A stretch of DNA of 34,160 nucleotides, taken from Chthoniobacter flavus (GTDB lineage: Bacteria; Verrucomicrobiota; Verrucomicrobiia; Chthoniobacterales; Terrimicrobiaceae). Of this stretch, positions 1-7,246 are shown one piece after another; the first letter of the stretch is position 1; each line of letters starts with the position of its first letter. Both the position numbers and the translations under genes were made by a program. Where the stretch lies: the NCBI GenBank assembly GCA_945860745.1, contig CAMASH010000033.1, positions 1-34,160 of the forward strand. Direction: 5' to 3'. Below the pieces are notes generated by a model. It worked only from the letters and a program-made list of their open reading frames with translations, searched no databases and was not told the origin of the DNA.

Positions 1-237
1 GGGGAGGCGAGTGCTCCGGCCCGGATCATCGTCGCCTTTCAAAAAACAGCAGGCCCCGATGAGATCGCGGCCCTGGAACGGCGCCACGCCCTCAAGATGG
101 TCGGCGGTCTGCCGGCGGCCAATTCCCGCGTGTATCTTTTAACCGGCCCGCAAAGTCTGCCGGAAACCCTCAAGGCCCTATCCGCCGAGACCATCGTCCG
201 CTATGCGGAGATCGATCAGAAGGTTTCCATCAACTGA
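1..237 (+). CDS. C-terminal end of a stand-alone subtilase prodomain-like (I9-type) protein, partial
   Basis: Frame 1 is open from the window edge to a TGA at 235-237 (78 residues). The residues include ARIIVAFQKTAGPDEIAALE near the start and VRYAEIDQKVSIN at the end. This pattern (a beta strand reading IIVAF, a helix, and a final V-x-Y-x-E-x-D strand) is what S8 peptidase prodomains and I9-like inhibitors show. The N-terminus lies outside the window, so it is unknown whether a signal peptide or other domains precede it. The gene stops 4 bp before the start of a subtilisin-family protease that has its own prodomain-like segment. It may be a separate folding helper or inhibitor of that protease; this is inference. 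It could also be the tail of a longer protein. Confidence 0.6.
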   Translation, partial: GEASAPARIIVAFQKTAGPDEIAALERRHALKMVGGLPAANSRVYLLTGPQSLPETLKALSAETIVRYAEIDQKVSIN

Positions 238-241
238 ACTC

Positions 242-3200
242 ATGGAGATCTGGACCCACCCTGCCGGACGACGCCTGGGTTTCCTCTGCAGGATTGTTCT
301 CGTGCTGTGTCTCTTCTCGCTTGTCGGAACGGCTGGGCTGGATGGCGCCGATCAGAAACCATCCTTCCCCAACCCCTCCTCATCCGGTGCGCCCCGGCTC
401 AACGGCCATCCGGTCAATCCCAACCGGCTTCTGGCCAGGTTGGTGGCGGAAGACGGCCTGAACGCCCTCAAGGCGGCCAGTGAAAATCCCGCCGTTGCCC
501 TCGCGGCCAAAATGGCGTCCGAGGTCGTGCCGTTTCCCAACATCAAATCGCTGGTCCTAATCGAGCTGAGCGATGCCGGTTCCTTGCTCCTGCCTGGTAA
601 GGCGGCCACCTCCGCTTCCGCCGGCTCGCCGGAACAGACTCTCCTGATCAAGCAGCGCATCAGGGAATTTATGGCCACCGGGCTCTATGAATATGTCGAG
701 CCGGACTATATCTATTATGCCAGCGCCACCCCGGCGGACACCGCATTCACCAACGGCACGCTCTGGGGTCTGCGCAATACCGGCCAGTCGGGCGGAGTGG
801 CCGGGGCGGATATTGAGGCCGTGACCGCCTGGGATCAGACCACCGGATCGGCCAGCGTCATTGTCGGGGTCATCGACACCGGCGTGCGCCTCACCCACCA
901 GGATCTGGCCGCCAACATGTGGACGAATCCGAATGAAATCGCGAACAACAATATTGACGACGACCGCAATGGTTACGTGGATGACATTCGCGGCATCAAT
1001 GCCATCACGAACTCGGGTAATCCGACGGACGACAACAGCCACGGCACCCATTGCGCCGGCATCATTGGCGGCGTGGCCAACAATTCCGGACCGCTCGTCG
1101 GCGTGGCCTGGAATGTGAAGATCATGGCCTTGAAATTCCTCGATGCCAGCGGCAGCGGTTCGTCCAGCGACGCTATCAAATGCATCGACTACGCCATCGC
1201 CAAGGGGGCAAGAATTTTAAGCAACAGTTGGGGAGGTGGCGGTTCCAGCCAAGCGCTCTTCGATGCCGTCGAGCGTTCGCGCGCGGCCGGGGCGCTCTTC
1301 ATTGCGGCGGCCGGAAACGGGGGAGCGAACAACGACAGCAACCCCAGCTACCCGGCCAGCTACGCGAACGCCAACGTCATCTCCGTGGCCGCGCTGGACC
1401 GCGCCGATGCCCTGGCCGGCTTTTCGAATTTCGGAGCCACCAGCGTGGATGTGGGCGCGCCGGGCGTGTTCATTTACTCCAGCGTCTCCGCCAGTGATTC
1501 CGCTTATGACACCTACAACGGCACCAGCATGGCCACGCCCCACGTGGCCGGTGTGGCCGCCCTGGTGCTCGCAAAGTATCCCGCGATTACCCTGACCGAT
1601 TTTCGCAACCGCATCATCAACAACACCCGCCCCGTGCCCAGCCTCAATGGCAAAGTGGCCACCGGCGGCGCGGTCAGCGCCAACCGGGCCCTGGGAGCCT
1701 CCACCGGTGGCGGCATGAGCGTGAACGTCTCGACCCGGCCCGCGCCCCTGCGCACCAGCCAGCAGGGGGCGATCCTGGCCACGGTCACGAAATCCGGGAC
1801 CGCTCTGACCGGCGCCACGGTCACCGGTTCGTTCCAAAGTCAGAACCTCACTTTCCGCGACAACGGCGCGTCCCCGGATGAGATCGCCAACGACGGCATT
1901 TACGCCGCCAATGCCAATGCCCCGGCCGCCGCGGGAAGTTACTCCCTCGCACTCTCGGCCACCCATCCCTCCTCGACCGCATTCACCGGCGCATTCACCC
2001 TTTCCGTCACCGCTCCCGGCCCGGTCAACGACGACTTTGCCGCTGCCACCGTCATTTCCCAGCAGTCTACCCAAGTCCACGGAACCAACACCGGAGCCAC
2101 CGCGCAAACCGGCGAACCGGCCCACCTCGGCACGACGGCCGCGCGCGTCTCGGTCTGGTGGAAATGGACGCCGGCGCAAACGGCCCCGGCCACCATCACG
2201 ACTTTCAACAGTAACTATGACACCCTCCTCGCGGTGTACTCCGGCACCCAGGTGGGCAGCCTCACCCGCCTGGCTTCCAACGACGACTCCGGCGGCACCA
2301 CGCAGAGTTCCCTGACCTTCAGCGCCACCGGCGGCAGGAGTTACTATCTGGCGGTGGATGGCTACAACGGGGAGACCGGCGACATCGTCCTTAATGTCCC
2401 CGCCGGAGGGGCCCTGCCTTCCTCGCCGCCGGTGTTCAGCCGGGACCCGCTGAATCTCAGCGTGCGGGAAGGTCAGACCGCCACGTTCTCCGTGACCGTC
2501 ACCGGCTCGCCCACTCCCACGCTCTATTGGAGAAAGAACAGCCAGGTGTTGAGCGACGGGGGCCGGATTTCCGGTTCCAGCACGGCGACTTTGCAGATCA
2601 CCGGCGCGCTGGCGTTTGACTCGGGTTCTTACGATTGCGTGGCGACCAACTCCGCCGGAGTCGCCACCAGTGCCGCGGCCTTTCTCACCGTGGAGTCGGC
2701 CAATACTCCTCCGTCCAATGACAACTTTGCCAACCGTTTGCCTGTCTCCACCAATGCCCCGGCCGCCGGCAGCAACGACCGTGCCACCTTGGAAACCGGC
2801 GAACCCAATCATGCCGCTGCCTCCGGCGGCCATTCCGTCTGGTGGACCTGGACGGCGACCGCCACGGGCCCGGCATCCATCGAAACGCTTGGCAGCACTT
2901 ATGACACCACGCTCGCGGTCTATCGCGGCACCGCGGTCAATGCCCTTACGCCGGTCGTGGCTAACGACAACGACGGAGACATCCGGCAGAGCAAAGTCAC
3001 CTTCACCGCCACGACGGGTATCCCCTACCAGATCGCAGTCGATGGTTATGGTGCCGCCACCGGCAACATCCGCCTGCTGGTCAGCCCGATGGGATCCGGC
3101 GGCGACTTTCCGTCCCCCAACGTTCCGGAACCCATCCCCGACAACACCACGGTCACTTCTCAGTTGAACGTTTCGGGCCTGGCCACATCGTTTTCGCCCT

Positions 3201-4168
3201 TAAATCTCCTGCTCAACTTCAACATTGTCCACTCCTACCGTGGCGATCTGGTCGTCACACTCGCCAGCCCGCAGGGTTATATTTACACGATCAGCAACCG
3301 CGAGGGCGGCAGCGCGGATAACCTGGTTGCCACCGACCGTGCGCTGCCAAATTATCCCTCCAACGCTCCCGCCGCCATCAACCCGAACGGCACCTGGACC
3401 CTCTCGGTGCAGGATGCGGCCTCTTCGGACCAGGGTACTCTTACCAGTTGGGGGTTGCGCACGGCGGCGACACCGACGCCTACACCCACCCCCACACCGG
3501 CACCCGGTCCGGTTTTGTCGGTCACCCCGGCCAGCCTCTCCATGGCCTTGGCCGGCGGGAGGGCGAGCTTCGCTGTGAGTAATACCGGAGTGGGCACGAT
3601 GAGTTATTCCTCCAGTGTGACCAGCGGGGCGTCCTGGTTGAGCATCACGGCGGGGGGTTCGGGTGGTAACAGCGGAACCCTGCGCGTTATTTGCGCCGCG
3701 AACACCGGAGCCCAGCGCACGGGACAGATCACCATCGCGGCCAATGGAGCCAATGGCAGCCCGCGCGTGATCACCGTCACCCAGGCCGGCCTCGCCGGGG
3801 CTCCCACCCCAACGCCCACTCCGACCCCCGGTCCGACGCCCACTCCGGTGCCAACCCCCACGCCTCCGCCCGCCGCCGGGCCGGTCCTGAGCGTAACCCC
3901 CGGCAGCACCACTGCGGTGGCGGCCGGCGGCCGGGCCAATCTTACCGTCACCAATACCGGCAGAGGAACGATGAGTTATTCCGCCAGCGTTTCTGCCGGA
4001 TCGAACTGGTTGAGCATCACTTCGGGAGCGTCGGGGGGAAACAGCGGCGTCATCCGCGTGCGTTGCGCGGCCAACACCGGGATTCTGCGCACCGGGCAGA
4101 TCACGGTGACGGCCAATGGGGCGGGCGGAAGTCCGACCACGGTCTCCCTTACGCAGGCTGGGCGCTAG
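242..4168 (+). CDS. Large secreted multidomain subtilisin-family (S8) serine protease
   Basis: The product is 1308 residues from ATG 242. This start gives a clean signal peptide (basic GRRLGFLCR, then a hydrophobic run ending near residue 35), whereas an upstream in-frame ATG at 203 would overlap the preceding gene. A prodomain remnant ends in YEYVEPDY. The S8 catalytic triad is visible: Asp212 in VIDTGV, His267 in NSHGTH and Ser429 in GTSMATPHVAG, with oxyanion Asn359 in AAGNGG. After the protease come two related beta domains starting with NDDFA or NDNFA and containing SVWWKW or SVWWTW (about 596-720 and 820-950), an I-set Ig-like domain between them (about 727-818) and a proprotein-convertase P-like domain (about 955-1075). 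Two BACON-like domains (about 1089-1184 and 1213-1308) are joined by Thr-Pro linkers. It is probably an exported protein degrader whose C-terminal modules bind substrate or the cell surface. Confidence 0.92.
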   Translation: MEIWTHPAGRRLGFLCRIVLVLCLFSLVGTAGLDGADQKPSFPNPSSSGAPRLNGHPVNPNRLLARLVAEDGLNALKAASENPAVALAAKMASEVVPFPNIKSLVLIELSDAGSLLLPGKAATSASAGSPEQTLLIKQRIREFMATGLYEYVEPDYIYYASATPADTAFTNGTLWGLRNTGQSGGVAGADIEAVTAWDQTTGSASVIVGVIDTGVRLTHQDLAANMWTNPNEIANNNIDDDRNGYVDDIRGINAITNSGNPTDDNSHGTHCAGIIGGVANNSGPLVGVAWNVKIMALKFLDASGSGSSSDAIKCIDYAIAKGARILSNSWGGGGSSQALFDAVERSRAAGALFIAAAGNGGANNDSNPSYPASYANANVISVAALDRADALAGFSNFGATSVDVGAPGVFIYSSVSASDSAYDTYNGTSMATPHVAGVAALVLAKYPAITLTDFRNRIINNTRPVPSLNGKVATGGAVSANRALGASTGGGMSVNVSTRPAPLRTSQQGAILATVTKSGTALTGATVTGSFQSQNLTFRDNGASPDEIANDGIYAANANAPAAAGSYSLALSATHPSSTAFTGAFTLSVTAPGPVNDDFAAATVISQQSTQVHGTNTGATAQTGEPAHLGTTAARVSVWWKWTPAQTAPATITTFNSNYDTLLAVYSGTQVGSLTRLASNDDSGGTTQSSLTFSATGGRSYYLAVDGYNGETGDIVLNVPAGGALPSSPPVFSRDPLNLSVREGQTATFSVTVTGSPTPTLYWRKNSQVLSDGGRISGSSTATLQITGALAFDSGSYDCVATNSAGVATSAAAFLTVESANTPPSNDNFANRLPVSTNAPAAGSNDRATLETGEPNHAAASGGHSVWWTWTATATGPASIETLGSTYDTTLAVYRGTAVNALTPVVANDNDGDIRQSKVTFTATTGIPYQIAVDGYGAATGNIRLLVSPMGSGGDFPSPNVPEPIPDNTTVTSQLNVSGLATSFSPLNLLLNFNIVHSYRGDLVVTLASPQGYIYTISNREGGSADNLVATDRALPNYPSNAPAAINPNGTWTLSVQDAASSDQGTLTSWGLRTAATPTPTPTPTPAPGPVLSVTPASLSMALAGGRASFAVSNTGVGTMSYSSSVTSGASWLSITAGGSGGNSGTLRVICAANTGAQRTGQITIAANGANGSPRVITVTQAGLAGAPTPTPTPTPGPTPTPVPTPTPPPAAGPVLSVTPGSTTAVAAGGRANLTVTNTGRGTMSYSASVSAGSNWLSITSGASGGNSGVIRVRCAANTGILRTGQITVTANGAGGSPTTVSLTQAGR

Positions 4169-4198
4169 AGCGGTTTAAAAAATGACGTAGCCGACAAT

Positions 4199-4252
4199 GG
4201 TAGGGTTCGACCTCCGGGCGAACCGCGGCCCGCCCGGAGGTCGGGCCCTACC
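4199..4252. repeat. REP-like hairpin, 22-bp arms
   Basis: The arms 4199-4220 and 4231-4252 are reverse complements at 20 of 22 positions, around a 10-base loop (aaccgcggcc). No T-run follows, so it is not a classic terminator, although it lies 30 bp after the protease stop and could protect or end that transcript. Its closeness to a RAYT-type transposase gene (150 bp) makes a REP-like mobile palindrome a reasonable reading. Confidence 0.75.
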
Positions 4253-4403
4253 GGGCGTTGCTTCCGCGGCTACAGTATTTCTAAAAATGCTCGAGGTTCT
4301 TTTTGAGGAGGGGGCGGAAGTTAACTATTCACGCTTCTTCCTGACCTGGATTTCCTTGATCTGAGCCTGTCCGGAGCCGCCTAAGAAAAGGGAAAAGGAG
4401 GAA

Positions 4404-5419
4404 AAGGGGTCAGACCTTATTAATATGAAATTGACAGGATTCTGACGAGAGGTAGAAGCAGGGACATGCCACGACCCCAGAGGATTGAGTATGACGGTGC
4501 GCGGTATCACGTATTAAGTCGAGGGGATCGCAGGGAGGACATCGTTTTGGACGACGAAGACCGGAAGCGGTTTGTGAGAACGCTTGGGGAAGCGGCGGTG
4601 TATGCAGGCTGGCAGGTTCATGCCTACTGTCTGATGAGAAATCATTTTCACCTGGTGGTTGAGACACCCAAGCCGACTTTGGTGAAGGGGATGCAATGGA
4701 TGCTGGGAACCTTCACGGCGAGGTTCAACGCGCGACACAAGATGAGAGGGCATCTTTTTTCGGGACGATACAAGGCTATCGTGGTGGACGAGGCTGGGGA
4801 GGGGTATTTGCGGAGGGTGTGTGATTACACGCACTTGAATCCCGTGAGGGCGGGGATCGTTGCGGGGGATGAGCCGCTGGAGAGCTACGAGTGGAGCAGC
4901 TACCCGCAATATCTGAAGAGCGCACGGAAACGGCCGGAATGGTTGCGAGTGGATCGGCTGCTGGGAGAGCATGGCATCCGTCGAGACAACGCGGCTGGGC
5001 GGAGGGAGTTTTCGCGAGGCATGGAGGCGAGACGGGGAGAGGAGGACGTGGAGTTTCGGCAGACACTCAAGCGGGGGTGGCGGCTGGGGGGAGAGGACTT
5101 TCTGGACCGGCTTCAGGAGCGAATGGCCGAGAATTCGACGGAGAATCATGATCCGCGGCAAGTGGGGGAGGCGATGGCAGTGCGGGCGTCGAAGATGATT
5201 GAGGAGGAACTTCGGCGGGTGAAACTGCGCCGAGAGGATCTTGGCAGGATGCGTAAAGGAGATCCGGTGAAGGTTCGTTTGGCCGAGCGGCTTCATCGCG
5301 AGACGCCGATGACCCTTCGCTGGATAGCTGAGGCGCTTCAGATGGGTTCGTGGCGGTATGTCTCGTTTTTGTTGTATCAGAGACGAAGAAAAATATAACA
5401 GTAATAAGGTCTGACCCTT
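4404..5419 (+). mobile_element. Y1-transposase element with terminal inverted repeats
   Basis: The left end gggtcagaccttatta (4407-4422) is repeated as a perfect inverted copy, taataaggtctgaccc (5402-5417). The next bases also pair apart from one extra G on the left. The pair exactly brackets the single Y1 transposase gene, with 43 bp on the left and 3 bp on the right. No target-site duplication is evident, as expected for Y1 enzymes that use single-stranded transposition. The right end runs directly into an open frame of a polymerase-X-like gene that has lost its usual start. Confidence 0.8.
4466..5398 (+). CDS. REP-associated tyrosine transposase (Y1_Tnp / IS200-like)
   Basis: The product is 310 residues, starting MPRPQRIEYDGARYHVLSRG, the standard opening of RAYT proteins. 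The HUH metal-binding pair is His60 and His62 in RNHFHLVVE. The nucleophile tyrosine is likely Tyr121 in YTHLNPVRAG, and GHLFSGRYKA lies at about 95-104. The C-terminal 100 residues hold a basic helix-rich segment ending in a helix-turn-helix-like stretch (MTLRWIAEALQMGSWRYVSF), as is common in this branch. Such enzymes cut and rejoin single-stranded hairpin ends. All key residues are present and the frame is intact, so the element may still be active. Confidence 0.93.
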   Translation: MPRPQRIEYDGARYHVLSRGDRREDIVLDDEDRKRFVRTLGEAAVYAGWQVHAYCLMRNHFHLVVETPKPTLVKGMQWMLGTFTARFNARHKMRGHLFSGRYKAIVVDEAGEGYLRRVCDYTHLNPVRAGIVAGDEPLESYEWSSYPQYLKSARKRPEWLRVDRLLGEHGIRRDNAAGRREFSRGMEARRGEEDVEFRQTLKRGWRLGGEDFLDRLQERMAENSTENHDPRQVGEAMAVRASKMIEEELRRVKLRREDLGRMRKGDPVKVRLAERLHRETPMTLRWIAEALQMGSWRYVSFLLYQRRRKI

Positions 5420-5551
5420 ATTCTCGTCCCGGCAAGCAGAGAAGAGATCTTCTCAGAAATAATCATCTCATCGCCGTCGATCCCCCCAGTTAAGAAAAAG
5501 CATGAGGGGATCCATGCTGAGGATCGAAAATGGCCACGCGCACTTGCGCGG

Positions 5552-6079
5552 GTGGTAGCACTCGAGCTGAGTGAGAGACTTTCTTGTGTCTGCGAGCGAA
5601 TCGAGGTGGCAGGTAGTGTCCGACGAGGTAAACACCAAGTCGGAGATGTTGAATTGCTCTACATCCCGAAAGTTCGGTATGAGAAAATTGGTGGCAACTC
5701 AGGAATTGAAGCCATCCCGATGACCGAGGACATCATCAACGAAATGATGGAGGACGGCACTATCGCCAAGCGTCTTTCTTCGAACCGTCGAACAACCTAT
5801 GGGCCACTGAATAAACTCATGGTGCACCGGTCTACAGGGATGGCCGTCGACCTTTTCGCGACGACCGAAGCGTCGTGGTGGAATGCACTGACCTGCCGGA
5901 CCGGTGGGGCGGAAACTAACAAACGCCTCGCGCAGTCCGCCATCGCGAACGGTAAAAGATGGCATGTGTATGGTGAGGGCGTAACGAACTTCGATGGCAG
6001 GGTGACTCGGGCTGAAAGTGAGGAACACGTCTTTCAACTGTGCGGGGTTCCCTATCAGCCGCCAGAATTACGGCCGTGA
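5552..6079 (+). CDS. DNA polymerase X-like nucleotidyltransferase (palm and thumb), 5' end probably lost
   Basis: The 175 residues from GTG 5552 match the polymerase beta/X palm: RIEVAGSVRRGK with the GS-x-RR nucleotide-binding motif (residues 21-25), GDVELL giving acidic residues Asp32 and Glu34, and AVDLF giving Asp100. The thumb-like part is ASWWNALTCRTGGAETNKRL followed by GKRWHVYGEGV. The 8-kDa lyase and helix-hairpin-helix domains are absent, as in short phage- and plasmid-borne versions. The GTG falls inside what should be an N-terminal helix (WPRALARVVALELSERL), and the frame stays open upstream to a TAA at 5405-5407 inside the Y1 element's inverted repeat, with no ATG. I infer that the element inserted at or near the 5' end, so expression is doubtful. 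Confidence 0.65.
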   Translation: MVALELSERLSCVCERIEVAGSVRRGKHQVGDVELLYIPKVRYEKIGGNSGIEAIPMTEDIINEMMEDGTIAKRLSSNRRTTYGPLNKLMVHRSTGMAVDLFATTEASWWNALTCRTGGAETNKRLAQSAIANGKRWHVYGEGVTNFDGRVTRAESEEHVFQLCGVPYQPPELRP

Positions 6080-6297
6080 AACCGTCTCGCTCCTGACCTT
6101 CAACACCTTTCTGTCTTTTAATTCCCGGGATTTTTCGACAGATTTGCGCTGATGGACTTTTTTACCCTCAGGTGCGTGATTCGGCTTCCCGGCAACATTG
6201 TCGAGCCTGGAATTTGGCCTCATAGCTCGACCTGTCAAAACCGTGTTTTTAAAAAAAGTGATAAAAAGCACTTGCGTGGTGATCAGGGGTGGCTGTA
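6080..6297. other. Non-coding spacer upstream of the toxin-antitoxin-ATPase operon
   Basis: This 218-bp spacer has no convincing coding frame and an AT-rich stretch (gtttttaaaaaaagtgataaaaag, about 6243-6266) shortly before the operon. A good ribosome-binding site, AGGGG at 6285-6289, sits 8 bases before ATG 6298. The operon promoter and any antitoxin operator should lie here, but no consensus pair of boxes can be assigned. Confidence 0.4.
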
Positions 6298-6657
6298 ATG
6301 TGCGAATCATCACATGACGACAACTCAGCCGATTTGGCTAGTGCGGAAACAATTCAGAAAATCAAACGGGCGTGCGAATGGGACAAGATTGATCTCGGTG
6401 GCAGCGCTCAGTACCACGTCCGGTTTTGGAGGATCGGTCGCACCGGGCTCCGAACAGCGGTTGAGCGCCACGTTGATGCGGGCCGGAAAATTTATCAAAA
6501 ATATGATCGTACCGGAGTTCTTCTTGAAAAGCACTTCGATGCGAATGTGACGATTTTCGATGGCAAAGATGTTTACGTCGAAATGATACTTACCGAAGGT
6601 GTGCTCGTTGTCTTGAACGCTCACGAGCACACCACGCGAACACGTCTTCCTCAATGA
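6298..6657 (+). CDS. Small putative toxin paired with an MqsA-like antitoxin
   Basis: The product is 119 residues. I chose ATG 6298 over the in-frame GTG at 6289 because AGGGG at 6285-6289 is spaced 8 bases before it. The stop overlaps the next start (ATGA at 6654-6657), so the two are translationally coupled. The last 60 residues (DANVTIFDGKDVYVEMILTE, then GVLVVLNAHEHTTRTRLP) look like the beta strands of a compact RelE/MqsR-like fold, and the position directly before a zinc-finger/Xre antitoxin is where MqsR- or DUF4258-type toxins sit. Sequence similarity to any named toxin is weak, so the toxin role rests mostly on context. Confidence 0.55.
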   Translation: MCESSHDDNSADLASAETIQKIKRACEWDKIDLGGSAQYHVRFWRIGRTGLRTAVERHVDAGRKIYQKYDRTGVLLEKHFDANVTIFDGKDVYVEMILTEGVLVVLNAHEHTTRTRLPQ

Positions 6658-7244
6658 CACAACAAAAACCACAAGAAAACATGCACGGAGAGACGTGCCC
6701 TTTTTGCAACAAGGCCAAACTGGTTCTTCAGCAAATTGAATATGTTTACGAAGAGCCGGATTCACCGAAGGTCAGCGTGCCAGGGGTCTGGGTGGAACAC
6801 TGCACAAGCTGCGGCGAAAGCATTTTTCCAGCGGCCTCCTCGAAATACATCGAGGATTTCCTCGCCGAACTTGACGATCAGCTTTCTCCACGGGAACTGA
6901 TTCGCATTCGTGAGGACGTCGGAGTTGACCAAGGTGAAATGAGCGAGATTCTCGGGCTCGGCGACAAAACTTATCACCGTTGGGAGAAAGGAACGCAGTT
7001 CCCAAGCCGGTCCATGGGCTTCTACATCCGAATCCTGGCAAACCATCCCGAGACTTTTCAATGGCTCAGGGATAGATGCTGGCGGAAATCCAACCGTCTT
7101 GCCAACTTCTTTGGAAGTCAGGAGGGGGCGGGCTCGGATTTCAATACCATGTTCCCTGACCTTGCTCGCCGGTCGGCTGGAGATACGGGAGGAAAGACTC
7201 TCAAGAATCCGGCTCGGGGTCTAATGCATGTCTCTTTCGCTTAG
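6654..7244 (+). CDS. MqsA/YgiT-type zinc-finger and Xre-HTH antitoxin
   Basis: The product is 196 residues. The N-terminal zinc site is CPFC (Cys15, Cys18) and CTSC (Cys50, Cys53), separated by a beta-rich segment (VSVPGVWVEHC) as in MqsA/YgiT. A helix-turn-helix follows at about 80-118 (LSPRELIRIREDVG, then DKTYHRWEKGTQFPSR). A 65-residue extension after the HTH is unusual, since MqsA is about 131 residues; its function is unknown. Antitoxins of this family neutralise the partner toxin through the N-domain and repress their operon through the HTH. The gene overlaps the toxin by 4 bases and ends 2 bases before the ATPase start, so three genes are probably one transcript. Confidence 0.85.
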   Translation: MTQQKPQENMHGETCPFCNKAKLVLQQIEYVYEEPDSPKVSVPGVWVEHCTSCGESIFPAASSKYIEDFLAELDDQLSPRELIRIREDVGVDQGEMSEILGLGDKTYHRWEKGTQFPSRSMGFYIRILANHPETFQWLRDRCWRKSNRLANFFGSQEGAGSDFNTMFPDLARRSAGDTGGKTLKNPARGLMHVSFA

Positions 7245-7246
7245 TT

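Noticed and set aside
203-241. Longer N-terminus of the protease from ATG 203
   Set aside because: It would add 13 residues in front of a good signal peptide and overlap the preceding gene; ATG 242 suits better.
1217-2833. 538-codon minus-strand frame inside the protease gene
   Set aside because: It is the antisense of strongly biased high-GC coding sequence; glycine- and arginine-rich, with no domain.
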